From Sphingobium yanoikuyae (lineage in GTDB: Bacteria > Pseudomonadota > Alphaproteobacteria > Sphingomonadales > Sphingomonadaceae): a stretch of 64,000 nucleotides of DNA. The first letter of the stretch is position 1, and every line of letters starts with the position of its first letter. The translations under genes were made by a program, and so were the position numbers. The stretch covers positions 3,376,001 through 3,440,000 of the forward strand of contig NZ_CP053021.1 in NCBI RefSeq assembly GCF_013001025.1, in the 5' to 3' direction. Below the pieces are notes generated by a model. It saw nothing but the letters and a program-made list of their open reading frames with translations, was not told where the DNA came from and did not search any database. This document shows positions 1 through 8,854 of this stretch, in pieces.

Positions 1-196
1 GGCGCGCGCGCAGCAACGGGCCGCTGTAGAGACGCACGGCGCCGAGCGACCGGGCCGCGAAATAGCTGGCGAGACGCTGGGCCTGGGCCATGCCGCTGTC
101 GACCAGTGGAATGTCGGTGCCGGCCCCGACCCGGCGCGCATCGGCGCTGGAGGCGAAGGTGTTGCCGTGGCGGATGACGAAGATGCGCCGGCTCAT
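1..196 (-). CDS. histidine phosphatase family protein (3' end outside window)
   Basis: Only the first 65 codons are visible; the gene runs off the left edge. The N-terminus reads MSRRIFVIRHGNTF, with the RHG signature of the phosphoglycerate-mutase-like histidine phosphatase superfamily at residues 9-11; the His is the residue phosphorylated during catalysis. Its ATG (194-196) overlaps the stop of kdsB by four bases (ATGA), so it is probably translationally coupled to the KDO genes upstream. The substrate cannot be read from the fragment. Confidence 0.8.
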   Translation of the reverse strand, partial: MSRRIFVIRHGNTFASSADARRVGAGTDIPLVDSGMAQAQRLASYFAARSLGAVRLYSGPLLRAR

Positions 197-996
197 GACA
201 GGGCCGGCGTCGGATCTCCATGGGCGGCAATCAGCGCCTCGACCCGCTGGATGTCGGCCTCGGTATCGATGCCGCTGCTGTCGAAAACAGGCGGATCGAC
301 CGGGACGGTCATGATATCGATGCCCAGTTCCAGCAGCCGCAACTGCTCCAGCCCTTCCAGATTTTCGAGCGCCGTGGGCGGCGATGCCTCAAACCGGGCG
401 AGCGCATCATAGGCATAGCCATAAAGGCCGACATGGCGCCAGACGGGGGATATGGGACCGGCGGCACGCAGCCTGTCCTCATCGCGGATGGCGGGAATGA
501 TCGTCTTGGAAAACCAGAGCGCCCGGCCATCCGCACCGCGGGCGCAGGTCGTGCCGCTGAAGGGCGAGCGTTGCTTATGCTCGCGCAGCGCATCGAGCGC
601 GGCCCAGTCGAGCCCGATCACCGGGGTCGCGACCTGCGCGCCGGCATCCAGCGCCTCGATCACCGCGCCCAGCGCTCCCTTGGGCTGGAAGGGCGAATCC
701 CCCTGGAGATTGACGACGAAGTCGGGCTGGGTGGCCTGCGCGCGGGCGGCGGCGAGAGCGCGGCCGGAGCCGGTGGCGATCGCGCTGTCGGTCATCACCG
801 CGTCGCAGCCGGCGGCCTGCGCATGGGCCGCAATCTCGTCATCATCGGTGGCGACGACCAGAGCGACGCCGGCGCGCGCGCCGATCGCCGCGCGCGCCAT
901 GGCGATCGTGCGATGCAGCAGGCTGCGCCCCGCAATGAGGCGTAGCGGCTTGCGCGGCAGGCGGGACGACCCCGCCCGCGCCGGAATGACCACCAA
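193..996 (-). CDS. kdsB: 3-deoxy-manno-octulosonate cytidylyltransferase (CMP-KDO synthetase)
   Basis: 267 aa, close to the usual length of about 250. KdsB activates KDO with CTP, giving CMP-KDO for lipopolysaccharide or capsule assembly in the cytoplasm. The N-terminal nucleotide-binding signature IPARAGSSRLPRKPL lies at residues 4-18, and VNLQGDSPF near residue 95 matches the conserved Q-G-D motif of the family. It starts five bases after the stop of kdsD and ends in a four-base overlap with the histidine phosphatase, forming a compact operon. The pairing with kdsD, which makes the KDO precursor arabinose-5-phosphate, supports the assignment over other nucleotidyltransferases. Confidence 0.9.
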   Translation of the reverse strand: MVVIPARAGSSRLPRKPLRLIAGRSLLHRTIAMARAAIGARAGVALVVATDDDEIAAHAQAAGCDAVMTDSAIATGSGRALAAARAQATQPDFVVNLQGDSPFQPKGALGAVIEALDAGAQVATPVIGLDWAALDALREHKQRSPFSGTTCARGADGRALWFSKTIIPAIRDEDRLRAAGPISPVWRHVGLYGYAYDALARFEASPPTALENLEGLEQLRLLELGIDIMTVPVDPPVFDSSGIDTEADIQRVEALIAAHGDPTPALS

Positions 997-1001
997 TATG
1001 G

Positions 1002-2009
1002 TCAGGCGACCCCGGCGTGCAGCAGATCATGCATGTGAAGCGCGCCGACCAGATCGCCATCCTCGCACACGAACAGCAGGGTGATGTTGCGATCGTGCAT
1101 GATGCGCAGCGCTTCCGACGCCAGTTCGTCAGGACCGATCGACTGCGGCGTCACGGTCATGAAACGGCCGACCGCATCGGTCAGATTCTGCTTGCCGGTC
1201 ACGGCCCGGCGCAGATCGCCATCGGTGAAGGCGCCGATCAGCTGGCCACGCTGGTCGACGATGGCCGTGCCGCCAAGGCGCGCACGGGTCATCTCGATCG
1301 TGGCGTCGAGCAGCGAGGAATCCTCGCACACCCGCGGCACGTCGCTGCCCGCCGACATCAGTTCGCGCACCTTGACGAGCTGCGCCCCAAGACGGCCATT
1401 GGGGTGGAATTTGTAGAAATCGTCGGCCGAAAAGCCGCGCATTTCCATCAGCGACATCGCCAGTGCGTCACCAAAGGCCATCTGCAAGGTGGTCGATGTG
1501 GTGGGCGCCAGCATATTGGGGCAGGCTTCGCGCACCGCCGGCATCAGCATGCAGACATCGGCAGCCTCGGCCACGGTGCTCTGCGCCTGCGCCGTCATCG
1601 CCAGCAGCGGGACGCCGAAGCGCTTGCAATAATGGATGATCGGCCCGAGTTCGGTGGATTCACCCGAATGGGACAGCATCAGCACGACATCGTCCGGCGT
1701 CACCATGCCCAGATCGCCATGGCCGGCATCGGCCGGATGCAGGAACAGCGCCGGCGTGCCAGTGGAGGTGAGCGTCGCCGTCATCTTGCGCGCGACGATG
1801 CCGCTCTTGCCGATGCCGGTGACGATCACCCGTCCCCGGACATTGATGATGATACCGACGAGCCGCAGGAAGGCGGCGGAAAATTCCCGGTCGGAAAATT
1901 TGGCTTCGAGTGTATTGAGCCCCCTGGCTGCCAGGGCGAGACTGCTGCACGCCGTCTCCACAATATGCGCACCCGAGCCGAAAGGAACGATCTTCGAAAC
2001 TGTCGACAC
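1002..2009 (-). CDS. kdsD: arabinose-5-phosphate isomerase (KpsF/GutQ family)
   Basis: About 335 aa from a GTG at 2009; E. coli KdsD has 328. It converts ribulose-5-phosphate to arabinose-5-phosphate, the first step of KDO synthesis. An N-terminal SIS domain contains GIGKSG (residues 65-70), the stretch STGTPALFLHPADAGHGDLG and SHSGES; the C-terminal half is a CBS-domain pair that includes GAFTDGDLRR. The open frame continues upstream to 2180, but those extra 57 residues are Arg/Cys-rich and unlike the family, and the GTG places the SIS motif at the usual distance from the N-terminus. It heads the kdsD-kdsB-phosphatase operon. Confidence 0.88.
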   Translation of the reverse strand: MSTVSKIVPFGSGAHIVETACSSLALAARGLNTLEAKFSDREFSAAFLRLVGIIINVRGRVIVTGIGKSGIVARKMTATLTSTGTPALFLHPADAGHGDLGMVTPDDVVLMLSHSGESTELGPIIHYCKRFGVPLLAMTAQAQSTVAEAADVCMLMPAVREACPNMLAPTTSTTLQMAFGDALAMSLMEMRGFSADDFYKFHPNGRLGAQLVKVRELMSAGSDVPRVCEDSSLLDATIEMTRARLGGTAIVDQRGQLIGAFTDGDLRRAVTGKQNLTDAVGRFMTVTPQSIGPDELASEALRIMHDRNITLLFVCEDGDLVGALHMHDLLHAGVA

Positions 2010-2307
2010 GCTTCTTGCCCTTTTTTCCGCGTATCGCCGCCGACATGCTCCGGCTGACGCCCGCGGTGTCGATGCGCCTTGCCAGCGCAGCGTCCATCCC
2101 TTGTTCCGCGACCCCAGGCCGATTTCGCAATCAGCACCCTGCAACTGTCTACGCCGTTTCAGGCACTTATGGCAATCCATTTCGCAAGTGCGGCAAGGGG
2201 CACTGAAGTCGGAAGGCAGGGGAAATGGGGCAGAAATACAAGACGAAATGAGCTAAATCATCGACAAGCCGAGGAACTTTTCGACAACTCGACATATGTT
2301 CCAACAC

Positions 2308-3306
2308 TCACAGTCGATGATAGTCGCGATACCAGTTGACGAATCGGGGCACGCCCGACTCGATCCCGGTGGTGGGCGCAAAGCCGATATCCTGGGCAAT
2401 CGCACTGATGTCGGCGAAGGTCGCCGGCACGTCGCCCGGCTGCATCGGCTGGAAGTCCAGCTGCGCCTTGCGCCCCACAGCCTCCTCCAGCACGGCGATC
2501 AGGTGCATCAGTTCCTCGGGCCGATTATTGCCGATATTGTAGAGCCGATGCGGCGCCCGGCTGCCGCCCGCCTTGAGCGCGCCGTCATCGCCCGGCGGGG
2601 AATCAAGGCAGCCGATCACCCCGGCGACGATATCGTCGATATAGGTGAAGTCGCGCTGCATCCGGCCATGGTTGAAGACCGGGATCGGTTCGCCGGCGAG
2701 GATCTTCTGGGTGAAGATCCACATCGCCATGTCGGGCCGGCCCCAGGGACCATAGACGGTGAAGAAGCGCAGCCCCGTCATCGGCACGCGGAACAGATGG
2801 GCATAGGTCTCGCTCATCAGCTCGTCCGCCCGCTTGGTCGCGGCATAGAGGGAGACCGGATGATCGGTGCGATCCTCCACCCGGAAGGGCAAGCTCTCGT
2901 TGCCGCCATAGACGGACGAGGAAGAGGCATAGACCAGATGACGCACCCGCCGTTCCCGCGCCAGTTCGAGCATGTTCACATGGCCGGCCAGGTTGGACTG
3001 GACATAGGCATGGGGATTGATCAGCGAATAGCGCACGCCGGCCTGTGCGCCGAGATGGACGATCGCCTCGATCGGATGATCGGCGAGCAGCGCCTGAAGT
3101 GCCGGCATGTCGGCAAAGTCCAGTTCGGCGAAGGTGAACAGCTTGCCATGGCGCTGTTCGAGCGCCGCGATCCGATCGCGCTTGAGCGAGACCTGATAAT
3201 AGTCGTTGAGATTGTCGATGCCGATCACGGCGCGCCCGTCGGCCAGCAGCCGGTCGGCCACCGCCATGCCGATGAAGCCGGCCGCGCCGGTTACCAGGAT
3301 CGTCAA
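2308..3306 (-). CDS. NAD-dependent epimerase/dehydratase, UDP-glucuronate 4-epimerase-like
   Basis: 332 aa extended SDR enzyme. GAAGFIG at the N-terminus is the Rossmann NAD-binding motif, ASSSSVYGG carries the catalytic Ser and YAATKRADE is the YxxxK active site. The NDYYQVSLKRDR segment and the FFTVYGPWGRPDMA segment are typical of bacterial UDP-glucuronate 4-epimerases, which supply UDP-galacturonate to surface polysaccharides. I place the start at a TTG (3304-3306): AGGAGG lies eight bases upstream and this gives the normal family length, whereas the 22 extra residues of the longer frame (to 3372) do not look like this family. Other UDP-sugar epimerase activities are possible. Confidence 0.82.
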   Translation of the reverse strand: MTILVTGAAGFIGMAVADRLLADGRAVIGIDNLNDYYQVSLKRDRIAALEQRHGKLFTFAELDFADMPALQALLADHPIEAIVHLGAQAGVRYSLINPHAYVQSNLAGHVNMLELARERRVRHLVYASSSSVYGGNESLPFRVEDRTDHPVSLYAATKRADELMSETYAHLFRVPMTGLRFFTVYGPWGRPDMAMWIFTQKILAGEPIPVFNHGRMQRDFTYIDDIVAGVIGCLDSPPGDDGALKAGGSRAPHRLYNIGNNRPEELMHLIAVLEEAVGRKAQLDFQPMQPGDVPATFADISAIAQDIGFAPTTGIESGVPRFVNWYRDYHRL

Positions 3307-3478
3307 AGCGTCATCCTCCTTGATCGGGCCGACAGGCGCGTCGCCGCCAGAGCCATGGCGGTTCACAGACAATCCGACGCGCGATGTAAAGCCCTTTCCC
3401 TCATAAGCCGTTCGATACAGGCTTCCATGCGGCGGAATACTTAGGCATTCCCTAATCTTTCCCGGCTAAGGCGAGGCG

Positions 3479-4630
3479 ATGGACATGGCAGCGCACCCAT
3501 CTCCCCCCTTTGCATCCGACAGCCTGGCGCTGACGGACCCGCGCGCGCGCTGGGCGGCGCTGGCGGAGGGTGCGGCCGAACCCAATGCCTTCTACGCGCC
3601 CGACCTGCTGGCAGCGGCGATCGACCATCTGGCCGGCAATGGCCCGACCGGCCATGGAGACGTGCGCCTGATCGAGGCGCAGGCGGATGGCGAACTGATC
3701 GGCCTGTTGCCGGTGACGGTGCAGGCGCGCCATGGCCGCTTGCCGATCGGCTGCGTCGCCAACTGGATGCACGACCATTGTTTCTTCGGCGCGCCGCTGA
3801 TCCGGCGCGGCCAGGAGATGGCAGCGTGGCGCAGCCTGCTGGCGCAGCTGGACGCGGCGGAATGGGCGCCCCATTTCCTGCATCTGCGCGCACTGGATGC
3901 GGCCGGCGCCAATGCCGCCGCGCTGGAAGCACTGTGCGTCGAACAAGGGCGCGGCCGGCGCGAGGTGCATCGCCATGACCGGGCGATGCTGCGATCCGAC
4001 CTGTCGGCCGACGCCTATTGGGAAACCCATGTCCGCGCCAAGAAGCGCAAGGAAATCCGCCGTCTGCAGAAGCGACTGGCGGAATTGGGGACGGTCGAGC
4101 AGCGATTGCTGGACGATGGCGCCGACCTGCCGCGCTGGTGTGGCGACTTCCTGGCGCTGGAGGCGTCCGGGTGGAAGGGCCGCGAGGGCAGCGCACTGGC
4201 GAGCAGGCCCGATGACATCGCCTTCTTTCGCGCCGCCTGCGCCGCGGCCTTTGCGGCGGGACGGCTGCATTTCCTGCGCATCGACCTGGATGGCCGGGCG
4301 ATCGCGATGCTGGTCAATTTCCGCCATGGCGACGGCGCCTTTTCCTTCAAGATCGCCTTTGACGAGGAGATGGGGCGCTTTTCGCCCGGCGTGCTGATCG
4401 AGATCGCCAATCTGCACGCGGTGCAGGATGACTCGGCGATCGGCTGGATGGACAGTTGCGCCGCCGCCGATCATCCGATGATCGACAGCCTGTGGGCCGA
4501 GCGCCGCAGCATCGTCCAATATCGTATCGCCCTGCAGGGCAAGGGCGCGACGCGCCTGCGCCGGGCAGCGGCCTTTGCATTGGCCGGCGGGGTCGAACGG
4601 ATCGCCAGCCGCATGAAAGGACAGGAATGA
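3479..4630 (+). CDS. FemAB/BioF2-like (CelD/BcsL) GNAT-fold acyltransferase-type protein
   Basis: 383 aa. The central part reads EVHRHDRAMLRSDL, then AKKRKEIRRLQKRL, and the C-terminal half contains HFLRIDLDGRAIAMLVNF and FSFKIAFDEEMGRFSPGVL, the arrangement of the acetyltransf_6/BioF2-like family. Members transfer acyl or amino-acyl groups in envelope or exopolysaccharide pathways; the acceptor here is unknown. A purine-rich AAGGCGAGG lies just before the ATG; a second ATG at 3485 is an alternative. The stop overlaps the ATG of the cupin-like gene (ATGA), so the two are translated together. A homologous but divergent protein lies at 5477-6547 on the other strand. Confidence 0.75.
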   Translation: MDMAAHPSPPFASDSLALTDPRARWAALAEGAAEPNAFYAPDLLAAAIDHLAGNGPTGHGDVRLIEAQADGELIGLLPVTVQARHGRLPIGCVANWMHDHCFFGAPLIRRGQEMAAWRSLLAQLDAAEWAPHFLHLRALDAAGANAAALEALCVEQGRGRREVHRHDRAMLRSDLSADAYWETHVRAKKRKEIRRLQKRLAELGTVEQRLLDDGADLPRWCGDFLALEASGWKGREGSALASRPDDIAFFRAACAAAFAAGRLHFLRIDLDGRAIAMLVNFRHGDGAFSFKIAFDEEMGRFSPGVLIEIANLHAVQDDSAIGWMDSCAAADHPMIDSLWAERRSIVQYRIALQGKGATRLRRAAAFALAGGVERIASRMKGQE

Positions 4631-5499
4631 CCGTGCATAGCCCGATGGCGCCGGCCACCGACGCGCCGCATTTTTCGGACAGCGCGCGCGCCACCTTTGC
4701 CGCCGCCTATCCCGACCAGCCGACGAAGCTGACGCATCAATTGGTCGGGCATGCGCTGCTGACGCTGGATGCGCTGGCGGCGCTGGCCGAGCGGATGCCG
4801 GCGAGCGCGGTCGAATATAATCTGGGCAAGCTGCCGCTGGGCGTGCGGCCGGAGGATACGCCGTCCAACGGGCTGAGCCTGGGCGAGACGATCCGCACGA
4901 TCGAGAGCAATGGCAGCTGGGCGGTGCTCAAGAATGTCGAGCGCGACCCGGCCTATGGCGCGTTGCTGGACGCGGCGCTGGCGGAGCTGGAGCCAATCGT
5001 CGCGCGCAGCACCGGGCCGATGCTGCACCGCGAGGCGTTCATCTTCCTGACCTCCCCCGGCAGCGTCACCCCGTTCCACATGGACCCGGAGCATAATATC
5101 CTGCTGCAGATCATGGGGACCAAGGTGATGACCGTGTTCCCGGCGCGCGACGAGGAACTGGTGCCGGCGCGCAAGAGCGAGGAATTTCACAATGGCGGCC
5201 ATCGCAACCTGATCTGGCAGGACGGGTTCAAGGCGCGCGGCACCCCCTTCCCGCTTGCCCCCGGCGAGGCCGTGCATGTGCCGGTCAAGGCACCGCATTT
5301 CGTGGAAAATGGCCCGGCCGTGTCGATCAGCCTGTCGATCACCTGGCGGTCCGACCGCAGCGTGGCGGAAGGCGAACTGCACAGTTTCAACGCCCTGCTG
5401 CGCAAGCGTGGCTTGCCGACCGGCGCGGTGAGCGAACGCCCCGAGCAACAGGGCATTCGCCGCTTCGTCTATCGCGTCATGCGGAAGCTGGGCGTTTAA
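4627..5499 (+). CDS. cupin-like / JmjC-type Fe(II)-dependent oxygenase-like protein
   Basis: 290 aa. The core has TPFHMDPEHN (about residues 152-161), giving an HxD pair for metal binding, followed by a beta-strand LLQIMGTKVMTVFP and a distal VHVPVKAPHFVEN that can supply the third His. This is the facial triad pattern of cupin_8/JmjC-fold 2-oxoglutarate oxygenases. Substrate is unknown. The ATG at 4627 overlaps the stop of the preceding acyltransferase-like gene. The 3' end overlaps the convergent acyltransferase-like gene by 23 bases. The three-gene neighbourhood suggests a modification pathway for one shared substrate (inference). Confidence 0.72.
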   Translation: MTVHSPMAPATDAPHFSDSARATFAAAYPDQPTKLTHQLVGHALLTLDALAALAERMPASAVEYNLGKLPLGVRPEDTPSNGLSLGETIRTIESNGSWAVLKNVERDPAYGALLDAALAELEPIVARSTGPMLHREAFIFLTSPGSVTPFHMDPEHNILLQIMGTKVMTVFPARDEELVPARKSEEFHNGGHRNLIWQDGFKARGTPFPLAPGEAVHVPVKAPHFVENGPAVSISLSITWRSDRSVAEGELHSFNALLRKRGLPTGAVSERPEQQGIRRFVYRVMRKLGV

Positions 5500-6547
5500 G
5501 GATTCTGCGCGCCAGTGCCTCGGCCTCCAGCCGGGGACTGAAACGCTCGACATGCCACCATTCCAGCGCCTCCTCGCGGGTCGAGAGGCTCTGCTTGTAG
5601 CGATCCTTGCCGGCGAGCAGCGAATAGAGCCGGAAATCCTGCGTGGCATAATGGCCGACGGCAGCGGCGTGACAGAGCAGGCCCGGCTTGTCCTTGGCGG
5701 TGCGCGGCTGGGCAAAGGCGGACTGATAGTTCATCGCCTGCCCGTCCTGCACGAAATTGACCAGCAGGCCGACCACGCCGCCGGCATCGGCAAAGCGCAG
5801 CATTTCGACCGCGCCCGAGGGCAGGCCCCGCGCCGCGATGGTGGCGACGAACTGGCGAAAGCCCTGATCGTCCCAGGCATTGTCGGCATGGCGCCCCATG
5901 TTGAGCGCGGCCATCTCGTCCAGCCAGGGGGCGATGTCATCCAGCGTGCCGACCGCGACATCGGGCAACGGCCCGCCATGATCCTTCATCGCGCGGCGAA
6001 TCTGGCTGCGCGTATTGCTGCTGAGCAGCGAAAGATAGTCGCCGTCGGCGGCACGCACGGCGTCGAGATCGACCTGATAGACGGGCGAGGAATCGACCCG
6101 CAATTTTCGCCGGGACGGCAGGCCAAGCAGCGGCGAATCCGGGACGATGCCGCTCAGCCGCAACACACGCCAGTCACGGCGCCGGGCGATGGCGTCGATC
6201 GCCGCAGCGACGGCCGCCACCTCCTGCCCGCGCGCGGCGAGCAGGCCATTATATTCGACATAGGGCCGGTCGATCACCGGATCGCCCGACTGGTTGAGGC
6301 TGAGCGTCGCCACCGGGCCGAGCAGGCGCGGGCGCATCGCATGGCCGACCAGCGCCAGCGCGACATCCTGTCCAGCATCGTCGGTAACGGCGAGCAGTTC
6401 GGGCCGCACGCCATAGCTGTCGAGCCAGGCCCCCACCCAGGTCCAGCGCAGGAAGAAGGACGCATCGCTGCGCGCCTCCAGCGCCTGCCAGCGGGCGGCC
6501 AGCGCCGACCGGTCGGTCGGCAGGGAGAATGTCGCGGTGAGCCCCAT
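5477..6547 (-). CDS. FemAB/BioF2-like (CelD/BcsL) GNAT-fold acyltransferase-type protein
   Basis: 356 aa. N-terminal FFLRWTWVGAWLDSYG and the later SSNTRSQIRRAMKDHGG, followed by VGLLVNFVQDGQAMNYQSAF, are characteristic of the BioF2-like/FemAB family (cellulose biosynthesis CelD-type). The role is probably group transfer onto an envelope component, but no acceptor can be named. It is convergent with the cupin-like gene and shares 23 bp with it at the 3' ends. It differs from the 3479-4630 protein in most positions, so this is not a recent duplication. Confidence 0.75.
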   Translation of the reverse strand: MGLTATFSLPTDRSALAARWQALEARSDASFFLRWTWVGAWLDSYGVRPELLAVTDDAGQDVALALVGHAMRPRLLGPVATLSLNQSGDPVIDRPYVEYNGLLAARGQEVAAVAAAIDAIARRRDWRVLRLSGIVPDSPLLGLPSRRKLRVDSSPVYQVDLDAVRAADGDYLSLLSSNTRSQIRRAMKDHGGPLPDVAVGTLDDIAPWLDEMAALNMGRHADNAWDDQGFRQFVATIAARGLPSGAVEMLRFADAGGVVGLLVNFVQDGQAMNYQSAFAQPRTAKDKPGLLCHAAAVGHYATQDFRLYSLLAGKDRYKQSLSTREEALEWWHVERFSPRLEAEALARRILKRPASA

Positions 6548-6600
6548 CGCGCCCCTCTTGTGACAGAGCGGCGGCGGGAATCAAGCGGGTGTGCTGTGGA

Positions 6601-6966
6601 TCACACTCGAATGCGGCGCTGCGGATCGACCGTGCCGTCGGCGCGGATGCCGGCACGGACCAGATCGCGGCGCATATGGCCGGTCAGAAAGCGCTGAAGC
6701 ATCACGAAATCGGCGCGCAGCGACCAGAGTGGATAGCGGAAGGTGGCCGGGCGATTGCGCTCGATCAGCATATGGCTGACCCAGGCGAAGCCATAGCCGG
6801 CGACCGGCAGGGCTGCGGCCAGCCACCATCGACCCGTAATGGCCGCCGTGGCCGCGATGCCAACCACCAGGCTGGTCCCGGCATAATGCATGGCGCGCGT
6901 CGCGGGCCGGGCATGTTCCTGCAGATAATAGGGCCAGAAGTCCCGGAACCGGGTGATCTGGGTCAT
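6601..6966 (-). CDS. DUF962/Mpo1-like membrane protein
   Basis: 121 aa from the ATG at 6966, which has GAGAGG nine bases upstream; an ATG nine bases earlier would abut the ribosome site directly. [25 protein letters not shown] near the N-terminus (positions about 5-29) and the [13 protein letters not shown] segment are the conserved histidine-containing blocks of the DUF962/YGL010w family. Eukaryotic Mpo1 of this family acts as an Fe(II) dioxygenase in 2-hydroxy fatty acid alpha-oxidation; that function in bacteria is inference. Two hydrophobic stretches in the middle predict membrane insertion. Confidence 0.8.
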   Translation of the reverse strand: MTQITRFRDFWPYYLQEHARPATRAMHYAGTSLVVGIAATAAITGRWWLAAALPVAGYGFAWVSHMLIERNRPATFRYPLWSLRADFVMLQRFLTGHMRRDLVRAGIRADGTVDPQRRIRV

Positions 6967-6997
6967 AAGGGGCATCCTCTCTGTTATGCCCCATCTT

Positions 6998-8065
6998 TTA
7001 TACGTGGACGTTCAACTTGTTAAGCGCCACGCGCCGCTTGGGCGCAAAGAGGAAATAATCATAGGCCGCGCGGGCCGCCTGGGCCATGATCTGGTCGCGC
7101 GAGACATGGCCCCGGCTGTCCTTCATCACGAAGACGGTGATGGCGAAGCGGCGGCCATCGGGCAGGCCGATGATGCCGACATCATTGCCGACGCCGTTGA
7201 GCGACCCGGTCTTGTGCGCGACCGGGGTGCCGGGCGGCAACATGCCCGACAGGCGCAGTTTGCCGGTCTGGCAATGGCCCATGATGGTGAAGAGCAGTTG
7301 CGTGCTTTCCGGCTTCAATGCCTTGCCCGATTCATAGGCGACCAGAAGCTGGTTCATCGCCAGCGGTGTCGCCGTGTCGCGCGGATCGAGCATGAAGTCC
7401 ATGTTCGGCAGGTCGCGCACGTCGCGCCGCTGGATCATCGGATCGGCGCGGCGGGCGGCGCCGGCATTCTGCTGGAAGGTGCCGGACTGGGGATTGATAC
7501 CCATGGCGCGGTAGAGAAGATGCGCGGTATCGCTGTCGACGCGCAGGCCATGGATGCCGAGGCCGGCGACGAAATCGCTGACCGCCTTCGGCCCGCCGGC
7601 GCGGGCGACCAGCACGTCGGTCGCATTATTGTCGCTGCGCGTCAGCATGAGGTCGAGCAACTGGCTGACCGGCAGGGTCGCGCCGGGGCGCGAGAACATC
7701 CAGGCGATGCCGCCCTCGCTCGCCAGCGCGGGATCGAGCGCGAGCCGGTCGTCGAGCTTGAGGCTGCCGGCATCGACCAGCGAGAGGATACGGCCCGCGA
7801 CCGCGACCTTGTAGGCGCTGGCCATGGGGAACAGCGTGTCGCCATTGCGCGACTGGACCTCACCGGTCTGCAGATCCTGCACCGCGACGCCGACCGTGCC
7901 GTCCGACAAAGCGGCGAAGCGATCAAATTCGGCCAGAAGATGCGCCTCCGCCGTCAGCAGCACCTGTGGCCGGGGCGGCGGACCGAAGGCATCGGCGCTC
8001 GGCAAGGGCGCAAAGAACAGGCCAAGGGCGGCGCAGCTGGCGCCAATTTGACGGAGAGACGGCAT
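6998..8065 (-). CDS. exported class A beta-lactamase-like serine hydrolase
   Basis: 355 aa. The N-terminus [18 protein letters not shown] followed by SADA is a Sec signal peptide. The penicillin-binding fold motifs are present in order: SAYK (SxxK, catalytic Ser), SDN and KTG, with the GGPK helix after SDN as in class A enzymes. Aligned by the SDN and GGPK blocks, the position of the general base Glu166 is occupied by Thr ([10 protein letters not shown]), so classical class A deacylation is doubtful. It could be a weak or non-classical lactamase or a peptidase. ATGs 18-21 bases upstream are alternative starts. The gene is divergent from ung. Confidence 0.78.
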   Translation of the reverse strand: MPSLRQIGASCAALGLFFAPLPSADAFGPPPRPQVLLTAEAHLLAEFDRFAALSDGTVGVAVQDLQTGEVQSRNGDTLFPMASAYKVAVAGRILSLVDAGSLKLDDRLALDPALASEGGIAWMFSRPGATLPVSQLLDLMLTRSDNNATDVLVARAGGPKAVSDFVAGLGIHGLRVDSDTAHLLYRAMGINPQSGTFQQNAGAARRADPMIQRRDVRDLPNMDFMLDPRDTATPLAMNQLLVAYESGKALKPESTQLLFTIMGHCQTGKLRLSGMLPPGTPVAHKTGSLNGVGNDVGIIGLPDGRRFAITVFVMKDSRGHVSRDQIMAQAARAAYDYFLFAPKRRVALNKLNVHV

Positions 8066-8161
8066 GGCCCGTCTGTCGCCCATCATGGGTCGGGTGGCAA
8101 GATATTTGATCGGCTTTTCCCGCGGTTGACGCAGGCATGCCGGGGGTTCATCACGCCGGCC

Positions 8162-8854
8162 ATGAACGACACCATCAAGCTGCACGAAAGCTGGCGCGCG
8201 CCGCTGCGCGACCAGTTCGCCAGCCCCCATATGCAGGGCCTGAAACAGTTCATCGAAGCGGAAAAGGCGGCGGGCAAGCGCATCTTCCCCAAGGGGAATG
8301 AATATTTCCGGGCGCTGGACCTGACGCCGCTGGACCAGGTGAAGGTGGTGGTGCTGGGGCAAGACCCCTATCATGGCGAGGGCCAGGCGCATGGCCTGTG
8401 CTTTTCGGTCCAGCCCGGCGTGCGGACGCCGCCATCGCTGGTCAATATCTACAAGGAGCTGGAGAGCGACCTTGGCCTGCCCCGCGCGCGGCACGGCTTT
8501 CTGGAGCATTGGGCGCGGCAGGGCGTGCTGTTGCTCAACAGCGTGCTGACGGTCGAGATGGGCCGCGCAGCGTCGCACCAGGGCAAGGGCTGGGAGACGT
8601 TCACCGACGCGATCGTCCGGCTGGTGGCGCAGAAGGAGGAGCCGGTCGTGTTCCTGCTGTGGGGCGCCTATGCCCAGCGCAAGGCCGGCTTCGTCGATTC
8701 CGGGCGCCATCTGGTGCTGAAGGCCGCCCATCCATCGCCGCTGTCTGCGCATAACGGCTTTCTGGGCTGCCGCCATTTCTCGCAGGCCAATGACTTTCTG
8801 GAGGCCAAGGGGCGCGGCGCGATCGACTGGCGCCTGCCGGAGCCGGTGGCATGA
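8162..8854 (+). CDS. ung: uracil-DNA glycosylase
   Basis: 230 aa, family-1 UDG, the usual length. It excises uracil from DNA as the first step of base excision repair. GQDPYH (water-activating motif with the catalytic Asp) is near residue 64 and [11 protein letters not shown] (DNA minor-groove intercalation loop) near the C-terminus; [10 protein letters not shown] is also conserved. The stop overlaps the ATG of the following ATP-grasp gene by four bases. Confidence 0.96.
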   Translation: MNDTIKLHESWRAPLRDQFASPHMQGLKQFIEAEKAAGKRIFPKGNEYFRALDLTPLDQVKVVVLGQDPYHGEGQAHGLCFSVQPGVRTPPSLVNIYKELESDLGLPRARHGFLEHWARQGVLLLNSVLTVEMGRAASHQGKGWETFTDAIVRLVAQKEEPVVFLLWGAYAQRKAGFVDSGRHLVLKAAHPSPLSAHNGFLGCRHFSQANDFLEAKGRGAIDWRLPEPVA

